Of a stretch of DNA of 64,000 nucleotides, positions 34,381 to 42,489 are shown in pieces. Each line of letters begins with the position of its first letter. Position 1 is the stretch's first letter. The stretch lies in NCBI RefSeq assembly GCF_036884845.1, contig NZ_CP145732.1, positions 4,402,001-4,466,000 of the forward strand, written 5' to 3'. The notes below the pieces were generated by a model. It was not told the DNA's origin and searched no databases. It saw nothing but the letters and a program-made list of their open reading frames with translations. The position numbers were made by a program, and so were the translations under genes. Origin of the DNA: Pseudomonas sp. MAG733B (GTDB lineage: Bacteria > Pseudomonadota > Gammaproteobacteria > Pseudomonadales > Pseudomonadaceae).

Positions 34381-35373
34381 CTATTTCAACGCACCATCGA
34401 ACGCCGGCGTCAGCCCCGACAACTCCAGCTTGCGCACAAAGTCGCCGAGACGTTGCTGCTTGTAGGCGTCCACATCCAGGTCACGGTAATCGTAAAAACC
34501 CTGGCCATCGCGCAAGCCATTGCGGCCGTTTTGCATGTTGTCGGCGATCACCTGTGGCGACTCGAAACGCGGTGCCAGCGCGCCACTCAGGTAACGCGAG
34601 GCGTAGTAGAGAATGTCGCCGCCGCCCCAATCGATGAACTCCAGCAAGCCCAGCACCGAGAAGCGCAAACCAAAGCCGACGCGCACTGCGGTGTCGATGT
34701 CTTCTGCGCTGGCCACGCCCTCTTCCACCATCCGTGCGGCTTCGTTCATCGCCAGTGCCTGGATGCGCGGCACGATGTAGCCGGCCACCGGATTGCACAC
34801 CACCGGCACCTTGCCGATGCGCTTGAGCAATTGCAGCAGGCGCTCGACCACTTGCGGGCAGGTTGCGTCGCTACGACTGACTTCCACAAGTGGCATCAGG
34901 TGCGCAGGGTTGAGCCAGTGCGCGTTCACGAAGCGTTGCGGCTCACTGACCATTTCGCTCAGCTCGGTGACCAGAAAAGTCGAGGTGGTCGACGCGATGA
35001 TGGTCGCCGCCGGGACGTGCTCGCTGATCCAGGCAAAAGTCTCCTGCTTGACCTCGATGACTTCCGGCACGGCTTCGAACACCAGGTCGCACTCGCGCAA
35101 TGCCTCAGCGGACTGGGTCCTGGCTTGCAGCGTCAACCGCGATAGCGCGATGTCCGCCTGCTCCAGATTCAACACGCCGAGGCGCACCAGCATTTGCAGT
35201 TCGCGGCGGATACTGCTTCGCACACGTTCGAAGTAGCCGTGCCGCTCATCTTCGGCGCGATCCTTGATGTCGATAAGGGTCACCGGCAGACCGGCATGGA
35301 TGAACGCCAGGGCAATGCCCTCGCCCATCCGGCCGGCGCCGACCACGCTGACTTGGGGCAGCGCGGCGTTCAT
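34381..35373 (-). CDS. 3-hydroxyacyl-CoA dehydrogenase-like NAD enzyme
   Basis: A 330-residue two-domain dehydrogenase. The Rossmann motif is VVGAGRMGEGIALAFIHAGLPVTLID. Next come FEAVPEVIEVKQ, ASTTSTF, AHWLNPAHLMPLVEV (catalytic His) and the helical C-domain (NPVAGYIVPRIQALAMNEA). Family members act on 3-hydroxyacyl-CoA, L-carnitine or L-gulonate. HWLNPAHLMPLVEV resembles the small non-CoA group, so a free hydroxy acid is likely. Its ATG overlaps the stop of the opine-dehydrogenase-like gene, so both are made together and probably act on one substrate. Confidence 0.83.
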   Translation of the reverse strand: MNAALPQVSVVGAGRMGEGIALAFIHAGLPVTLIDIKDRAEDERHGYFERVRSSIRRELQMLVRLGVLNLEQADIALSRLTLQARTQSAEALRECDLVFEAVPEVIEVKQETFAWISEHVPAATIIASTTSTFLVTELSEMVSEPQRFVNAHWLNPAHLMPLVEVSRSDATCPQVVERLLQLLKRIGKVPVVCNPVAGYIVPRIQALAMNEAARMVEEGVASAEDIDTAVRVGFGLRFSVLGLLEFIDWGGGDILYYASRYLSGALAPRFESPQVIADNMQNGRNGLRDGQGFYDYRDLDVDAYKQQRLGDFVRKLELSGLTPAFDGALK

Positions 35374-36479
35374 CAGTTGTAACCCTTGGTCAGAAGCTCG
35401 GTCATCTGCGCCCGACTCAGTTTGGCCAGACCGAGGTTTTCCAGGGTACGGCCTTCTGCGTAGAGATCACGTTCGGCGACAACCGAAGCAATGCTCAGCA
35501 AACCCTGCGCAACCGGCGTCGGCACACCGGCCCAGCGGCCGACGGACACCAGGAATGACAAGCCCAAACGCGTGTCTTCAAGCATATAGCGATGCTTTTG
35601 CAGGTCGATGTCTTCGCGCCAGTCGCCGCTGTCGGTCAACTTGCCATGGGCGCCGCGACCGTACATCCACTCCTCGCCCTCGGTGGTGTTGTAGTGGTCG
35701 GCCAGGGGAAAGTGCGGTGCGCCGTAGGTCAATGCTTCGCGCACGGCCATGCGTTCGGCATCGAGCTGGTTGGTCACGCGACGAATCGACGGTTGGGTGC
35801 CTTCGTTGTGAATGTCCCAGGACTCGAAATGCTCAAGGGGACCGGCGTTCATCATGATCAGCGGCGGGTGAATGATTGGACCGGCGTTCATCAACGCACC
35901 GCTGAGGGCATCTTCAATCGGCTCTACACTTGGGTAGGCTTCGCGCAATACCGCGAAAGCGTGTTCGGACAGGTTGCTCGGGAACACGCCGGTCGGCAGG
36001 CGGGTGGCGTAGCAACTGATCACCAGGTCACTGGCGCCGTGCTTGCGCACCAGATACGGCAACGTGCCGGTTTCAGCGAAGGCGACCTTGCTCTGATTGC
36101 CCGCATCGGCCATGGCCTTGGCGAACACATAGCTTCCGAATGTGCCCGGTGGCAGGAACACCACCTGACCGTCGTGCAGGTGCGGCGCAACCTGTTTGGC
36201 CAGGTCTTCGTGGGAGGTCGACGGCAGCGGGATGATCACCAATTGCGCGTCGGCCAGTGCTTCGGCCAGGTTGTCGGTGAACGATAGCTTGTCGCCCTGC
36301 TGGCCGACGGATAATTTGCGAGTGCCCTTGTAGTCCTTGATGGTCAGGCTACCGATCGCCAGCAGCTCCTTGAGCGCTGCACCGTCGCGACGCCACAGGC
36401 GAGTTTGATGCCCCTTTTCAGCCATTTCCACAGCAGCGGCGTAACAGCCGTGTCCACCACCCAGCACTGTAATCTTCAT
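35373..36479 (-). CDS. Octopine/nopaline (opine) dehydrogenase-family protein
   Basis: The 368-residue protein has the Rossmann start ITVLGGGHGCYAAAVEMAEKGH and the all-helical C-terminal domain with NAGPIIHPPLIMMNAG, the His region conserved in opine dehydrogenases, followed by DWREDIDLQKHRYMLEDTRLGL. Opine dehydrogenases reductively couple an amino acid to a keto acid, or reverse it. In a catabolic operon the oxidative direction is plausible. AAGAGGAG precedes the ATG. The real substrate is unknown. It lies 95 bp after araC and is coupled to the 3HCDH-like gene. Confidence 0.83.
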   Translation of the reverse strand: MKITVLGGGHGCYAAAVEMAEKGHQTRLWRRDGAALKELLAIGSLTIKDYKGTRKLSVGQQGDKLSFTDNLAEALADAQLVIIPLPSTSHEDLAKQVAPHLHDGQVVFLPPGTFGSYVFAKAMADAGNQSKVAFAETGTLPYLVRKHGASDLVISCYATRLPTGVFPSNLSEHAFAVLREAYPSVEPIEDALSGALMNAGPIIHPPLIMMNAGPLEHFESWDIHNEGTQPSIRRVTNQLDAERMAVREALTYGAPHFPLADHYNTTEGEEWMYGRGAHGKLTDSGDWREDIDLQKHRYMLEDTRLGLSFLVSVGRWAGVPTPVAQGLLSIASVVAERDLYAEGRTLENLGLAKLSRAQMTELLTKGYN

Positions 36480-36574
36480 GGAGCCACTCCTCTTGTAAGT
36501 GACTCGATGCTAGCGAGGCGTACCGCCACAGGCTTATCCGATTGCGCAACCGTGTTACGGATTACGCAGAAGTC

Positions 36575-37549
36575 TTAGTGCTTCTGTCGCCGCAGGGTGT
36601 CCGACGGCAGGCAGCCATAACGTTGCCGATAGGCGCTGGAAAAATGCCCGAAGCTGTTGATGCCGTGACGCAAAAGGATGTCGGTGACGGTTTCACCGGC
36701 CCTGCCCTGCTTCAGCGACTCATGGATCACCGCCAGGCGCCGGTCACGGATGTACTCGACCGGCGCCTGTTGGAGGAACTGGTTGAAGCCGTTCTGCAAG
36801 GTGCGCACCGAGACACCGCAGAGCTCGCTCAGGGTGGTCAGGCTGATCGGTTGGTCGAGGTGTTCCTCGATGTAGTCGCGGGCCTTCTTCACGTGGTGCG
36901 GCAGCGGCGCGCGCGCGTCGATCAAGAGGTCCGCCGAGTAGTTATGCGGTAACTGCGTGAGCAGCAGTTGCATCAAGTATTCGGACAAGCCGCTGGCGAG
37001 GCGCGAACCGTCCACGCCACTGCCGTACAGCCGACAGATATAGTCCAGGGTGTGATAGAGGCTGACGACGCCGGCGCCCAAATGGTCGACGCTGACATCG
37101 AAGATCACTGACTGCCGCAGGCTGCGGCCGAGCAGGCGTTGCAGTTGCGTCTCCAGGGCATCCCGGTCGACGCGCAAGATCAGGTTGCGGCACTCGCCAT
37201 CGGTAACGATGCGGCTTTGCGCGAACGGCGAGGAAACGCTCAAGCAGCCCGACTGCATCGCCGCGCTGCGTCGCCCGTGGGCCACTTCGCAGTGCCCCTG
37301 CAAGGTAATGCGAAACAGGTACTGGTCGGCAATGTCGCCGATGGTGATTTCCACCGGCGCGCCATAGCGCAAGTCGAGCAGCGCCGAATCGCCGAAGAAT
37401 ACGCCGTTGAGCCGGGTGTGAATCGGCTCGTCACGCAGCACGTTGAAGCTGTGCGGGCACAGGTATTGGCTGACCTTGTCCTGGATCTCACGGTAATCGG
37501 CCGAGCTGAGCAGGCTGTGCCGCTCCAGCAGGTGTACGTCATTCAACAT
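36575..37549 (-). CDS. AraC/XylS-family regulator with AraC_binding_2-type sensor domain
   Basis: About 324 residues. The N-terminal two-thirds resemble the cupin-like sensor of the AntR/XylS group (VEITIGDIADQYLFRITLQGHCEVAHG). The C-terminal double HTH is clear (HVKKARDYIEEHLDQPISLTTLSELCGVSVRTLQNGFNQFL, then GETVTDILLRHGINSFGHFSSAYRQRYG). MLNDVHLL was chosen as start because GGGAG lies eight bases before it; 24 upstream codons are open but lack a site. It sits in the middle of the oprD-MFS-araC-opine dehydrogenase set and probably activates it. Confidence 0.88.
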   Translation of the reverse strand: MLNDVHLLERHSLLSSADYREIQDKVSQYLCPHSFNVLRDEPIHTRLNGVFFGDSALLDLRYGAPVEITIGDIADQYLFRITLQGHCEVAHGRRSAAMQSGCLSVSSPFAQSRIVTDGECRNLILRVDRDALETQLQRLLGRSLRQSVIFDVSVDHLGAGVVSLYHTLDYICRLYGSGVDGSRLASGLSEYLMQLLLTQLPHNYSADLLIDARAPLPHHVKKARDYIEEHLDQPISLTTLSELCGVSVRTLQNGFNQFLQQAPVEYIRDRRLAVIHESLKQGRAGETVTDILLRHGINSFGHFSSAYRQRYGCLPSDTLRRQKH

Positions 37550-37634
37550 CGAGGGTTCTCCCGATCTGAAGCGGCTCAGCCCCGCTCCTTCAAAAGGGAG
37601 CGAGGCCGAGGCGCCGATCATGAACTATGCCCCA

Positions 37635-38990
37635 TCAAGCCCGGGTCGGGTACTCACGGGCATAACTTTCGCGGAAATGACGGCAACCACGCCACAGCAG
37701 AAGTACGGTCAAGGCCGATGCACCGGCGATCACCAGCGACATCGACGAACCCACCGCCGCCGGCGAGCCGAAGTAACGGTCGGTCAACAGTGCCACCAGC
37801 GTGGTGCCCAGCCCCAATCCCAGCAGATTGCTGATCAGCAGGAAAACCGCCGAGACCTGTGCGCGCACCTGATTCGGCGCGAGGATCTGCATGGCTGCCG
37901 TGGACGCCGGCATCGGGAACGAAGCGAAGAACATCGCCGGCACCAACAGAGTCACCGACAACCACAGTTGATCGACTTGCGAGAACAGCACGGCCGGCAC
38001 CGCCATGCCGAGGGCACCGATGACGCCAGTGCGCATGGCAGCGTCCTGATGACCTTTCTTGGCCAGATAATCGGTGAGCCAGCCACCGAACAGCACGCCG
38101 GCGGTGTTGGCCACCAAGAGTACTGTGCCGAGCATGTAGCCCGCCTCCATGGGCGACAGGCCGAACTTGCGGATGTACAGCGCCGGGCTCCAGCTCATCA
38201 GGCAGAACAGGGCCATGGCGTAGAACGAAAAGCCCAGGTAATGACAGGTGAAGGTGGCACGGTGGCGACCCAGGAAGCGCAAGCCATCGCTCATCGCGAC
38301 CTTCTTCGCCTTGCCCTGCGCATCGACTTGCAGGCCTTTGCGCGCCGGGTCACGCACGGTGAGCCAGATCAGCAGGCCGACGACGATACCTGGCAAACCG
38401 ACAATGAAGAACGCCAGTTGCCAGGCCTTCATCGCACCGAGAAAGGCCACCTCGATGGTGTTCATGTCCTTGAGCATCGCGATCACATAGCCGCCCACCA
38501 GAAAGGCCAGGCCACCACCGACGAACGAACCGATTGAGTAGATGCCTACGGCGCGACCGAGTTTTTCCTTGGGGAACATGTCGCTGAACATCGAGTACGC
38601 CGAAGGCGACAGCGCCGCTTCACCGACGCCGACGCCAATGCGTGCGAGGAACATGTGCAGGAAGTTTTTGCTCAGGCCACAAGCGGCGGTCGCGAGACTC
38701 CAGAACACCACGCCGACGGCAATGATTTTCGGTCGGGAGAAGCGGTCCGCCAGATAGGCGATGGGCATGCCCATGAAGGCGTAGAACAACGAAAACGCCA
38801 AGCCGTGCAGCAAGCTGAACTGGGTGTCACTGATCTGCAGGTCAGCCTTGATCGGCTCGATCATCAGCGCGAGGATCTGCCGATCCACGAACGAAAAGAT
38901 GTAGGCGATCATGCACAGGCCGACCACATACCACTCGTAGATGTAGGTTTTCTTCTTCTGCAGGACCGCGTCGTTGACCTGAATATTCAC
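37635..38990 (-). CDS. MFS carboxylate/aromatic-acid-type transporter
   Basis: About 451 residues with twelve helices. YEWYVVGLCMIAYIFSFVDRQILALMIEPIKADLQISDTQFSLLHG and ADRFSRPKIIAVG are typical of the spinster/ACS-like MFS group that imports organic acids. The GTG start was chosen because GAGGAG lies eight bases upstream. An ATG ten codons earlier overlaps the stop of the preceding mini-ORF (ATGA) and could be used by translational coupling. It follows the OprD porin on the same strand, giving an outer- plus inner-membrane uptake pair for the operon's unknown substrate. Confidence 0.86.
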   Translation of the reverse strand: MNIQVNDAVLQKKKTYIYEWYVVGLCMIAYIFSFVDRQILALMIEPIKADLQISDTQFSLLHGLAFSLFYAFMGMPIAYLADRFSRPKIIAVGVVFWSLATAACGLSKNFLHMFLARIGVGVGEAALSPSAYSMFSDMFPKEKLGRAVGIYSIGSFVGGGLAFLVGGYVIAMLKDMNTIEVAFLGAMKAWQLAFFIVGLPGIVVGLLIWLTVRDPARKGLQVDAQGKAKKVAMSDGLRFLGRHRATFTCHYLGFSFYAMALFCLMSWSPALYIRKFGLSPMEAGYMLGTVLLVANTAGVLFGGWLTDYLAKKGHQDAAMRTGVIGALGMAVPAVLFSQVDQLWLSVTLLVPAMFFASFPMPASTAAMQILAPNQVRAQVSAVFLLISNLLGLGLGTTLVALLTDRYFGSPAAVGSSMSLVIAGASALTVLLLWRGCRHFRESYAREYPTRA

Positions 38991-39016
38991 TAGGGTTTGC
39001 TCCTCTTGGAATCCGC

Positions 39017-39103
39017 TCATGCGCGCAGCGCGCCGGGTGACGGTGCACAAGACACCGACTGGGAAGTTGCGGGGCAGATGTAAAGGACAAGGGGTTGGAA
39101 CAT
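39017..39103 (-). CDS. Leader mini-ORF before the MFS gene (28 codons)
   Basis: ATG with AAGAGG six bases upstream opens MFQPLVLYICPATSQS and stops after 28 codons, one base into the next possible ATG of the MFS gene. Its 5' part and the preceding 28 bases are 87% identical to the leader before oprD, and the first nine residues are conservatively related (M-F/L-Q/E-P-L/I-V-L/I-Y-I). It could be a leader peptide coupling translation to the MFS gene. No function is known to me. Confidence 0.5.
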   Translation of the reverse strand: MFQPLVLYICPATSQSVSCAPSPGALRA

Positions 39104-39129
39104 GGTCAGGCCTCTTATTGTTATGGGGT
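39077..39129 (-). repeat. Leader repeat copy A (53 bp, before MFS)
   Basis: A 53-bp stretch running from ACCCCATAACAA through the ribosome site AAGAGG and the first nine codons of a mini-ORF. It is matched at 46 of 53 positions, with no gaps, by copy B at 40492-40544. Both read on the minus strand and flank the oprD gene as direct repeats. Confidence 0.75.
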
Positions 39130-39150
39130 CAATCGCCGGATGAACCGGGC

Positions 39151-40401
39151 TTACCAGAACTTCCAGGTGTAGGTCGTGGCGACACGGAATTCGTTGTAGT
39201 CGTAACCGTACTTTTGTTTCACATCGATGTTGCGCACATCCAGCCCGAGGCCTTGCAGCGCCCCGCTCTGCACCACGTAGCTGAGCCCCAGAAAGCGTTC
39301 GCTTTCCTGGTTGTCGCTCAGGTTGCCGCCACGGTTCCAGTTGGTCCCCTTGATGTAGCGGGTGTAGAGCTTCAGCCCCGGCATGCCCATCCCGGCAAAG
39401 TCATAGCTGTAGCGCGCGCCCCAGGACTTTTCACCCGGGCGGACAAACCCCAGGGACGACCAGTGCACCAGATAAGGCTGTGGGATGTAACCGTTCATGG
39501 TCGGGAACACGCTGTCACCGAGCATGCGCTGGTAACTGAGGCCAAACATGTGAGCACCCTTGAGCAAGCTGAACAAGCCGCCATAGGAACGGTTGTCGAT
39601 TTCACCGTTTAGCGCATTGCCGTCTTCATTGTTATTGAAGTAGCGCAAGTCGGTTTTAAGTTTGTAGCCATTGCCCAGATCAGCCATATGCATCAGGCCG
39701 AAATAGTGTTGCTGGTAAATATCGTGCAGCACGCCATAGAAGTAACTGGCTTGCAGGTTTTTGCTGATGTCGTAAGTGACGCCACCGAAGTCCAGGCCAT
39801 CGCTGTCGAGATTATCGGTGGAGCCATATTTGTAGAGCTTCTCGTGGTTGGAAGACTCTCGTGTCACGGCCGACCAGAAACGGCCACCGGTCATCGTCAG
39901 CCCATCGATTTCCTTGGATTCGACCACGGCCCCTTGGTAGATCGTATCCAGTTGCCGACTGGTGTCATCGAACGCCACCGGCAATTGCGGGCGCAGATCA
40001 CCGACCTTCAACTCGGTCTTGCTGTAGCGCATCTTGAAGGTTGCGCCGGCGCGGCTGTAGTCATCGGCCGTCTGCCGATCACTGACGCTATACGGCAGCG
40101 AACCGTCGTTGCCCGACGAATCCAGGCGAACGGCGTATTGCGCGTCCACATCAAGGCCGATGGCCAGTGCTGTGTCGGTGTAACCGGAAGTGAACTGCGC
40201 ATCGAAACCCTGGGACCAACTATGCACTTCAGAATCGACTGCATTGGTATTGGTGTAGTTACGGTGCAAGTAGAAGTTACGCGTATCCACTTTGAAGTGG
40301 CTGTCATCAATTACATCGGCCTGCGCTGCCAAGGGTGAACACATCATTCCCAACGCGCCGGCAATACCGAGCCCACGGCAAGACTGTTTTACTTGAAACA
40401 T
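39151..40401 (-). CDS. OprD-family outer-membrane porin
   Basis: About 416 residues starting MFQVKQSCRGLGIAGALGMM, a signal peptide ending at AQA; GGAGA lies seven bases before this ATG, while upstream ATGs lack a site. The OprD pattern is clear: FKVDTRNFYLHRNYTN, QGFDAQFTSGYTDT, ALAIGLDVDAQYAVRLDSSG, the constriction-loop basic ladder and the C-terminal NEFRVATTYTWKFW ending in an aromatic residue. OprD-group porins admit basic amino acids or small carboxylates. It leads the transporter/opine-dehydrogenase set. Confidence 0.92.
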   Translation of the reverse strand: MFQVKQSCRGLGIAGALGMMCSPLAAQADVIDDSHFKVDTRNFYLHRNYTNTNAVDSEVHSWSQGFDAQFTSGYTDTALAIGLDVDAQYAVRLDSSGNDGSLPYSVSDRQTADDYSRAGATFKMRYSKTELKVGDLRPQLPVAFDDTSRQLDTIYQGAVVESKEIDGLTMTGGRFWSAVTRESSNHEKLYKYGSTDNLDSDGLDFGGVTYDISKNLQASYFYGVLHDIYQQHYFGLMHMADLGNGYKLKTDLRYFNNNEDGNALNGEIDNRSYGGLFSLLKGAHMFGLSYQRMLGDSVFPTMNGYIPQPYLVHWSSLGFVRPGEKSWGARYSYDFAGMGMPGLKLYTRYIKGTNWNRGGNLSDNQESERFLGLSYVVQSGALQGLGLDVRNIDVKQKYGYDYNEFRVATTYTWKFW

Positions 40402-40464
40402 CCGACATCTCCACATCTGTATGTGCTTGGGCACTGTATTTATAGGAGCAGGAGCAGAATCAAA

Positions 40465-40518
40465 CTAAAAACAAAGGCGGATGGCCTGAGGGATGTAAAT
40501 GACGATGGGTTCGAGCAT
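40465..40518 (-). CDS. Leader mini-ORF before oprD (17 codons)
   Basis: ATG with the same AAGAGGCCTGAC ribosome leader as the MFS mini-ORF opens MLEPIVIYIPQAIRLCF and stops 64 bp before oprD. It has the same start pattern as its sister before the MFS gene. A leader peptide or a relic of a duplicated gene start are both possible. Confidence 0.45.
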   Translation of the reverse strand: MLEPIVIYIPQAIRLCF

Positions 40519-40544
40519 TGTCAGGCCTCTTGTTGTTATGGGGT
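40492..40544 (-). repeat. Leader repeat copy B (53 bp, before oprD)
   Basis: Partner of copy A, differing at seven positions only. Identity covers the ribosome site and the first codons, and then ends abruptly. Confidence 0.75.
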
Positions 40545-41023
40545 AAAACGCCTGACGAGCTCAATGGAGCAGTCCGTCAAGGCGACACGCCTCTTGTCCA
40601 TGCAAGGTAAGTCAGTAGACGCGCCGCGGGTATTAAGACGAACAGCATCCGCAGGGGGGAAAACTCCAACCCGGCTAAAGATTTCCCTTAGATGATTCAG
40701 AAGCGGAGTGCGGCGAGAGGAATGGCGAGTCCATACACCCGAATCGCGAATTCCAGGAGCAATTTCGGGTGAACGTCTGCTTTGACAGCGCCGCATATAC
40801 ATGGGTACCAAGTCGCTCATACGTATGTATCTACAGCCTCTACCAACGCATGACAGACGCCAACGGCCGGTTCTTTAAACTTGCGACATGGCCAAGCTTC
40901 GTCAGTGGGTCTGTATCGCTTCGAGGTCGCCTGCGCGACAACTTGCAGTGCAACCGAGTGCTGCAGAGTCGTCGGCTTGATCGGCGTCAAAGCTAAACGA
41001 GTACATGTCTGGAGAAAAAAAAC
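40545..41023. other. Intergenic region between oprD leader and the broken SDR gene
   Basis: This 479-bp divergent spacer has no credible gene; a 94-codon minus-strand frame inside it lacks a ribosome site and looks random. It holds an inverted repeat CACCCGAA/TTCGGGTG (40736-40743 and 40764-40771) and the palindrome CATACGTATG (40818-40827). Either could be an operator for oprD, but no promoter could be assigned. Confidence 0.45.
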
Positions 41024-41527
41024 ATGAGTGCACCGCAAAAGGTAGTCATCGTTACCGGCGCGTCACAAGGCATTGGGGCTGAAGTCGTGAAGGCGTTCCG
41101 AGGGCTCAACTACCGGATAGTCGCGACGTCCCGCAAGATCAAGCCGTCAGAAGACCCGGACATCCTGACGGTAGCGGGAGACATCGGTGATCCGGCGACT
41201 GCGCAGCGTGTCATCAACGAAGCTGTCGCGCGATTTGGCCGAATCGACACGCTGGTAAATAACGCCGGCATCGGTTTGAGCGCCGTGACCAGGTCGCTGG
41301 CGATTGAGTACGCGAAGCAAGGCATTCGCGTTTAGCCGTTGCACCGGGCGTCACCAAGACGCCTATGCATACAGAGGAATACTACGAAATGCTTGGCTTC
41401 TCTCCATCCGCTGGGACGTATGGGCGAAGCGAGCGAGATCGCCAGCGCTATTGTGTTCCTGGATTCGGCAGCGTTCGTCACGGGAGAAATCCTGCACGTT
41501 GACGGCGGCCAAAGCGCCGGTCGATAA
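41024..41527 (+). pseudogene. Short-chain dehydrogenase/reductase gene, internally deleted and frameshifted
   Basis: GGAG precedes an ATG opening VVIVTGASQGIG (NAD motif) and on to TLVNNAGIG. About 75 residues, including the catalytic Ser and Tyr-x3-Lys region, are then missing, and the text resumes at TRSLAIEYAKQGIRV. A stop follows through a one-base loss. The C-terminus LHPLGRMGEASEIASAIVFLDSA...VTGEILHVDGGQSAGR continues in another frame. With at least two frame changes and no catalytic residues it is non-functional. The ends are recognisable and not random. Confidence 0.85.
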
Positions 41528-41535
41528 CGGACGGG

Positions 41536-41570
41536 GCAGAATCCTTTGCGGCTATCGCGAAGGATTCTGC
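41536..41570. terminator. Long hairpin after the SDR pseudogene
   Basis: GCAGAATCCTTTGCG and CGCGAAGGATTCTGC pair over 15 bp with one G-U, around a GCTAT loop, between converging units. No U tract follows on the + strand. It probably served as a shared terminator. Confidence 0.65.
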
Positions 41571-41619
41571 AGGACACGCCCGGCTAATGAGAATGGACAA
41601 TCCAACTGCCCCCCGACTT

Positions 41620-42417
41620 TCAACGTGGCCATAGATCCACTGGAAAGTACTTTTGCGAGATCTGCGTGTACTTGCCCGATTCATGCAATTGGGTGAGTGC
41701 CTGATCGATCCGCGCCTTGAGCGCGGTGTCGCTCTTGCGCAAGCCCGCCCCTACTCCCAGCCCATACTGCAATGGGTCCATTTTCACGCTGCCGGTGCCT
41801 TTCTCTTCGTAGTCAGCGCCGTCGGCGGAACTCAGGAAAGCGATGTCACCGAGCTTGTCGAGGAACATGACGTCGATACGGCCGGACAGCAAATCGGCAT
41901 TGCAGTCGTCCTGCGTGTTGTAGATCCGGATGTCAGAGGTTTTGCCGTACGCGGTGCGGATGAATTCGGCGTTGGTGGTCGAGCCCTGCACACCGATGGA
42001 TTTACCGGCCAGGCCTTCCGGTGTCAGCGTCAGGTTCGCGCCCTTCTGGGCGACGAAAATCCCGGTCGTCTCATAATAAGGACGCGAGAAGGCTATGACT
42101 TTCTGACGTTCAGGACTGATGCCCATCGAGTTGAACAGCACGTCGAACTTGTTGGCGAGCAGGGCCGGAATGATGCCGTCCCACGACACTTCCTTGATCT
42201 CGCACTCGGCTTTCAACTGCTCGCAGAGCGCCCGGATCAGGTCAGGTTCGAAGCCGGTGAATTGTCCGGTGGGGGTCTTGACCAGGAACGGCGGATAAGG
42301 CTCCGCGGCAACACCAAAACGCAGGGTTTCCGCCGCGGCGTTGGCGGGCGCCGTGAAGGAACACAACGTCATGCCGATAGAGGCGAGCAACGTGAAATTG
42401 CGGAACATTCGTTTCAT
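41620..42417 (-). CDS. Periplasmic amino-acid-type ABC substrate-binding protein
   Basis: A 265-residue polar-amino-acid-binding (family 3) protein with a signal peptide ending at ANA. Then come LRFGVAAEPYPPFLVKTPTGQFTGFEPDLIRALCEQL, SWDGIIPALLANKFDVLFNSMGISPERQKVIAFS and SIGVQGSTT. The Arg-Asp ligand grip is recognisable (ERQ, QDDCNADLLSGRIDV). AAGGA lies seven bases before the ATG. No permease or ATPase gene lies nearby, so it may borrow a transporter encoded elsewhere. As last gene of the flavoprotein operon it should bind the amine or opine that those enzymes oxidise. Confidence 0.88.
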   Translation of the reverse strand: MKRMFRNFTLLASIGMTLCSFTAPANAAAETLRFGVAAEPYPPFLVKTPTGQFTGFEPDLIRALCEQLKAECEIKEVSWDGIIPALLANKFDVLFNSMGISPERQKVIAFSRPYYETTGIFVAQKGANLTLTPEGLAGKSIGVQGSTTNAEFIRTAYGKTSDIRIYNTQDDCNADLLSGRIDVMFLDKLGDIAFLSSADGADYEEKGTGSVKMDPLQYGLGVGAGLRKSDTALKARIDQALTQLHESGKYTQISQKYFPVDLWPR

Positions 42418-42489
42418 GGTCGATCCTTATTTTTATGAGGATGGTTGCACATAGAACGGTTCAATTGCGTACTACGATTCAACTGGTTT

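Noticed and set aside
40536..40820. A 94-codon minus-strand frame upstream of the oprD leader
   Set aside because: No ribosome site, random-looking composition, and it lies in what should be the oprD promoter region.
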